DNA of 41,407 nt from Candidatus Bipolaricaulota bacterium. Its GTDB lineage: Bacteria > Bipolaricaulota > Bipolaricaulia > RBG-16-55-9 > DRXL01. The translations under genes were made by a program, and so were the position numbers. The notes beneath the pieces are model-generated. The model saw only the letters and a program-made list of their open reading frames with translations, made no database searches and was not told the origin of the DNA. Positions 39,448 to 41,407 of the stretch are shown here, piece after piece. The DNA lies in contig JANXAU010000007.1 in assembly GCA_025061735.1 (NCBI GenBank), positions 1 through 41,407 on the forward strand, written 5' to 3'. Within the stretch, counting starts at the first letter, position 1. Each line of letters opens with the position of its first letter.

Positions 39448-40332
39448 TTACTGACTGTCCTTGCTGATCAGAGCCTTGACCAGATCCACCGGCAGTGGGA
39501 AGATGATCGTGCTCGTGTTGCGCTCCGAGCTGATGTCTACGAGAGTTTGCAAGTAGCGCAGTTGCAACGAAGCGGGATTCTGCTGGAGGATCTGGGCCGC
39601 TTCTCGCAGCTTTTGCGCCGCTTGCAGCTCGCCCTCGGCGTTGATGATCTTGCTGCGGCGCTCGCGCTCGGCTTCGGCTTGGCGCGCAATCGCCCGCTGC
39701 ATCTCTTGAGGGATTCTCACGTCTTTGATCTCCACCGACTTGACTTTGATCCCCCATGGGTCGGTCTGCTCGTCAATGATCGATTGGAGCTGTTTGTTGA
39801 GCTTTTCGCGCTCGGCCAAGAGTTCGTCCAACTCGACTTGGCCCAAGACGCTGCGCAGCGTCGTCTGTGAGATCTGCGACGTCGCTTGGAGATAGTCCTC
39901 GACTTCGGTGATCGCCTGTTCAGGGGATATGACGCGGAAGAAGACGATCGCGTTCACGCTGACCGTGACGTTGTCGCGGGTGACGACCTCTTGGGGGGGC
40001 ACGTCCAGCGTCACCGTGCGCAGGTCCACCTTGACGACCTGATCAATGATGGGAATGATGAAGAACAGCCCCGGCCCTTTGGCCCCCTGCAGACGCCCCA
40101 ACCGAAAGATCACCACGCGCTCGTACTCGCGGACGATCTTGATCGCGTTGAGCAAGAAGAGCAAGAGAATCGCGAGGAGAATCAAGATAGCTGTGTTGGG
40201 TATCATAATCCCTCCTAGAAATCTGAAGATGAACTCCCACCCGAGCAACGATCCCAGCAGCACGACAAAGGCGAACAAGACCCCTATCAGCTCGGTCCAG
40301 CCCTGTCGTGGCGGTTGTCTCATCCGCTTCAC
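39448..40332 (-). CDS. Stomatin/prohibitin-like SPFH protein
   Basis: 294 residues. Two N-terminal hydrophobic segments ([33 protein letters not shown]) precede an SPFH/band 7 domain ([33 protein letters not shown]) and a helical C-terminal region ([20 protein letters not shown]). SPFH proteins form membrane scaffolds; the usual bacterial partner NfeD is not seen here. The start is taken as GTG 40332, eight bases after a TATTAT box; an ATG at 40323 is the alternative. A divergent promoter is shared with tpiA. Confidence 0.9.
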   Translation of the reverse strand: MKRMRQPPRQGWTELIGVLFAFVVLLGSLLGWEFIFRFLGGIMIPNTAILILLAILLLFLLNAIKIVREYERVVIFRLGRLQGAKGPGLFFIIPIIDQVVKVDLRTVTLDVPPQEVVTRDNVTVSVNAIVFFRVISPEQAITEVEDYLQATSQISQTTLRSVLGQVELDELLAEREKLNKQLQSIIDEQTDPWGIKVKSVEIKDVRIPQEMQRAIARQAEAERERRSKIINAEGELQAAQKLREAAQILQQNPASLQLRYLQTLVDISSERNTSTIIFPLPVDLVKALISKDSQ

Positions 40333-40369
40333 CGTAGAGTATAATAGCGCTTACGAGGTGAAGAAGCAA
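40315..40369. promoter_or_regulatory. Divergent stomatin/tpiA promoter with a shared -10
   Basis: The AGTATAATA core (40338-40346) reads TATAAT rightward (40340-40345) and TATACT/TATTAT leftward. Candidate -35s are TTGTCT (40315-40320, 19-base spacer) for tpiA and TTGCTT (40369-40364, 17 bases) for stomatin. Confidence 0.5.
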
Positions 40370-40389
40370 ATCGCTGGAATCGAGCAGAT

Positions 40390-41196
40390 ATGATGAGTGA
40401 TAGAGCGCGTCGCAAGTTGCTCGTGGCTAACTGGAAGATGCACTTTGTGCGCGCGCAGGCTCTTGAGTATTTGAGAGTCTTCACGGAGCGCGTGCGGGGA
40501 GTGCAGAAGACGGAGATCGTGCTCGCGCCGCCGTTCACACTGCTGGAGACCGTCGGGCGTGCCCTGCACGGCACGGGGATCAAGCTTGCCGCACAAGATC
40601 TTTTCTACGAGCGCGAGGGAGCGTTTACGGGAGAGATTTCAGCAATCATGCTGAAAGACTTGGGTTGCGCGTATGTGATCGTGGGGCACTCCGAACGACG
40701 ACGGCTCTTGGGCGAGACCGACGAAATAATCAATAAAAAGCTGAGAGCTGCGCTCGACGCCCAGATCGCTGCGATTCTCTGTGTGGGCGAGACGCTCGAA
40801 GAGCGTCGTGCGGGGAGGACTCACGCGGTGCTGGAGACCCAGATGCGCGGGGCGCTGGCGGGATTGAGACTCCCCTCTCCTTCTGAAGGGAGAGGGGATG
40901 GGGGTGAGGGTGAATGCCTCGTGATCTCTTACGAACCCGTGTGGGCCATCGGCACTGGCGTCAACGCTGCACCAGAAGAGGCCGAGGCAAGCGCGCTTTT
41001 CATTCGCGAGCTTGTGGCCCAGCTTTTCAATACAGAGATCGCGCAGAGAATTCGGATTCTTTACGGAGGCAGTGTGAAGCCTGAAAATTTTGGAGGCTTT
41101 GTGCAGCAGCCGAATATAGATGGAGCCTTAGTGGGTGGGGCGTCGCTCGACCCAGAAGCGTTTGCGCAGATGGCCAAAATAGCTGAGCGTTTATAA
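40390..41196 (+). CDS. tpiA: Triosephosphate isomerase with a repeat-encoded insertion
   Basis: A 268-residue glycolytic enzyme that interconverts dihydroxyacetone phosphate and glyceraldehyde 3-phosphate. Catalytic residues are present: lysine in VANWKMH, histidine in VGHSERR, glutamate in SYEPVWAIGTG, and the phosphate-binding GGSVKPENFGG. The enzyme is usually ~250 residues. The extra ~15 residues (LPSPSEGRGDGGEGE), just before the strand leading to the catalytic glutamate, are encoded by a family 1 repeat in frame. They should form a surface loop, so activity is plausible. Two adjacent ATGs (40390, 40393) are possible starts; the ribosome site is weak. Confidence 0.95.
   Translation: MMSDRARRKLLVANWKMHFVRAQALEYLRVFTERVRGVQKTEIVLAPPFTLLETVGRALHGTGIKLAAQDLFYEREGAFTGEISAIMLKDLGCAYVIVGHSERRRLLGETDEIINKKLRAALDAQIAAILCVGETLEERRAGRTHAVLETQMRGALAGLRLPSPSEGRGDGGEGECLVISYEPVWAIGTGVNAAPEEAEASALFIRELVAQLFNTEIAQRIRILYGGSVKPENFGGFVQQPNIDGALVGGASLDPEAFAQMAKIAERL
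40870..40913. repeat. Palindromic repeat, family 1, inside tpiA
   Basis: CTCCCCTCTCCTTCTGAAGG continuing GAGAGGGGATGGGGGTGAGGGTGA. Its reverse complement closely matches the carA/carB copy (TCACCCTCACCCC, then CCTCTCCC hairpin). The length preserves the reading frame. Confidence 0.85.
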
Positions 41197-41315
41197 GGGT
41201 ATTAACCCAACACTCCCAACAGACCCATCCCCAGGTGCGCAATTTCCCGAGACGAAAGTGATGAAGCACACTTGACCGCTCGACTTCTGTTCCCTAGCTC
41301 GCGCGCCCAGAATTC

Positions 41316-41321
41316 TATAAT
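41316..41321 (+). promoter_or_regulatory. -10 box of the last, truncated gene
   Basis: A perfect TATAAT with a ~30-base leader holding AAGGGGG (41341-41347) before the ATG at 41356. No convincing -35 is seen. The rest of the 160-base gap after tpiA shows nothing else. Confidence 0.5.
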
Positions 41322-41355
41322 GACTCCGAGAGCTTTGCGAAAGGGGGCTTTCATT

Positions 41356-41407
41356 ATGAAGAAGTTCTTTGCGTATAGCATCTTGGCACTCGGTCTCTTG
41401 GGTGTTG
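41356..41407 (+). CDS. Start of a secreted protein, 3' end outside the window
   Basis: Only 17 residues are present, MKKFFAYSILALGLLGV. They are a typical signal-peptide start: a positively charged N-terminus followed by a hydrophobic core. A purine-rich ribosome site and an upstream TATAAT support a real gene. The product cannot be identified. Confidence 0.6.
   Translation, partial: MKKFFAYSILALGLLGV

Noticed and set aside
40358-40393. Leader peptide GTG...TGA overlapping the tpiA start
   Set aside because: Only 11 codons, with no ribosome site and no regulatory structure; probably chance.
41197-41210. GGGT-ATTA-ACCC hairpin after tpiA as a terminator
   Set aside because: The stem is only four base pairs and no T-run follows.

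Overview
The window reads as about 41 kb of a single bacterial chromosome segment, densely packed and GC-rich, with no insertion sequence, phage block or CRISPR array visible. It is bacterial (infC-rpmI-rplT, SecA, RNase Y, NusA/RimP, HU) and probably has two membranes, because it encodes a likely outer-membrane beta-barrel, a lipoprotein and an O-antigen-ligase-like protein. Proteins rich in charged residues, a geranylgeranyl-reductase family enzyme and an RtcA cyclase would suit a deep-branching, possibly thermophilic lineage such as Bipolaricaulota/Acetothermia (OP1). That placement is a low-confidence guess from general gene content, not from a phylogeny. The window cuts a PhoU-family gene at its left end and a secreted-protein gene at its right end.

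Layout. 1-3.4 kb: PhoU-like fragment; a leftward MBL hydrolase - glutaredoxin - secreted metallopeptidase cluster; a CDGSH protein. 3.4-9.7 kb: HAD phosphatase, an unusual ribbon-helix-helix/MshEN protein, a secreted protein ending in a dockerin-like pair, HU, and a 1,141-residue surface/beta-barrel protein. 9.6-12.2 kb (leftward): tRNA-Glu, infC (apparent AUC start), rpmI, rplT, an alpha/beta hydrolase and pgsA. 12.2-17.8 kb: rtcA, then carA-carB behind a leader with a terminator. 17.8-21.5 kb: a redox cluster (diheme cytochrome c diverging from a TlpA-like thioredoxin and CcdA), a second HU-like protein, a PKD lipoprotein and a zinc-ribbon protein. 21.4-30.4 kb: an isocitrate/isopropylmalate-type dehydrogenase, a second CDP-alcohol phosphatidyltransferase, an RluD-type pseudouridine synthase, rimP-nusA-MMPL exporter, RNase Y and acylphosphatase. 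30.4-41.4 kb: secA, O-antigen ligase/TPR protein, PAPS-reductase-family protein, geranylgeranyl reductase, metzincin protease, stomatin, tpiA and a truncated secreted-protein gene. No gene-free stretch exceeds 300 bases.

Cross-cutting signals. (1) Many genes have a -10 hexamer ending only 7-10 bases before the start codon and lack a Shine-Dalgarno sequence, which suggests widespread leaderless transcription. (2) Several divergent pairs share one symmetric -10 box; the dehydrogenase/pgsA2 promoter is nearly palindromic, with a TTGGCA -35 on each side. (3) Two families of short palindromic repeats are scattered here. One has entered coding sequence: inside triosephosphate isomerase, at the carA/carB junction and near the N-terminus of the O-antigen ligase. 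(4) The best candidate for an undescribed regulator is the small DNA-binding-fold plus MshEN protein at 4.2 kb, which looks like a possible one-component cyclic-di-GMP-responsive regulator beside surface-protein genes.
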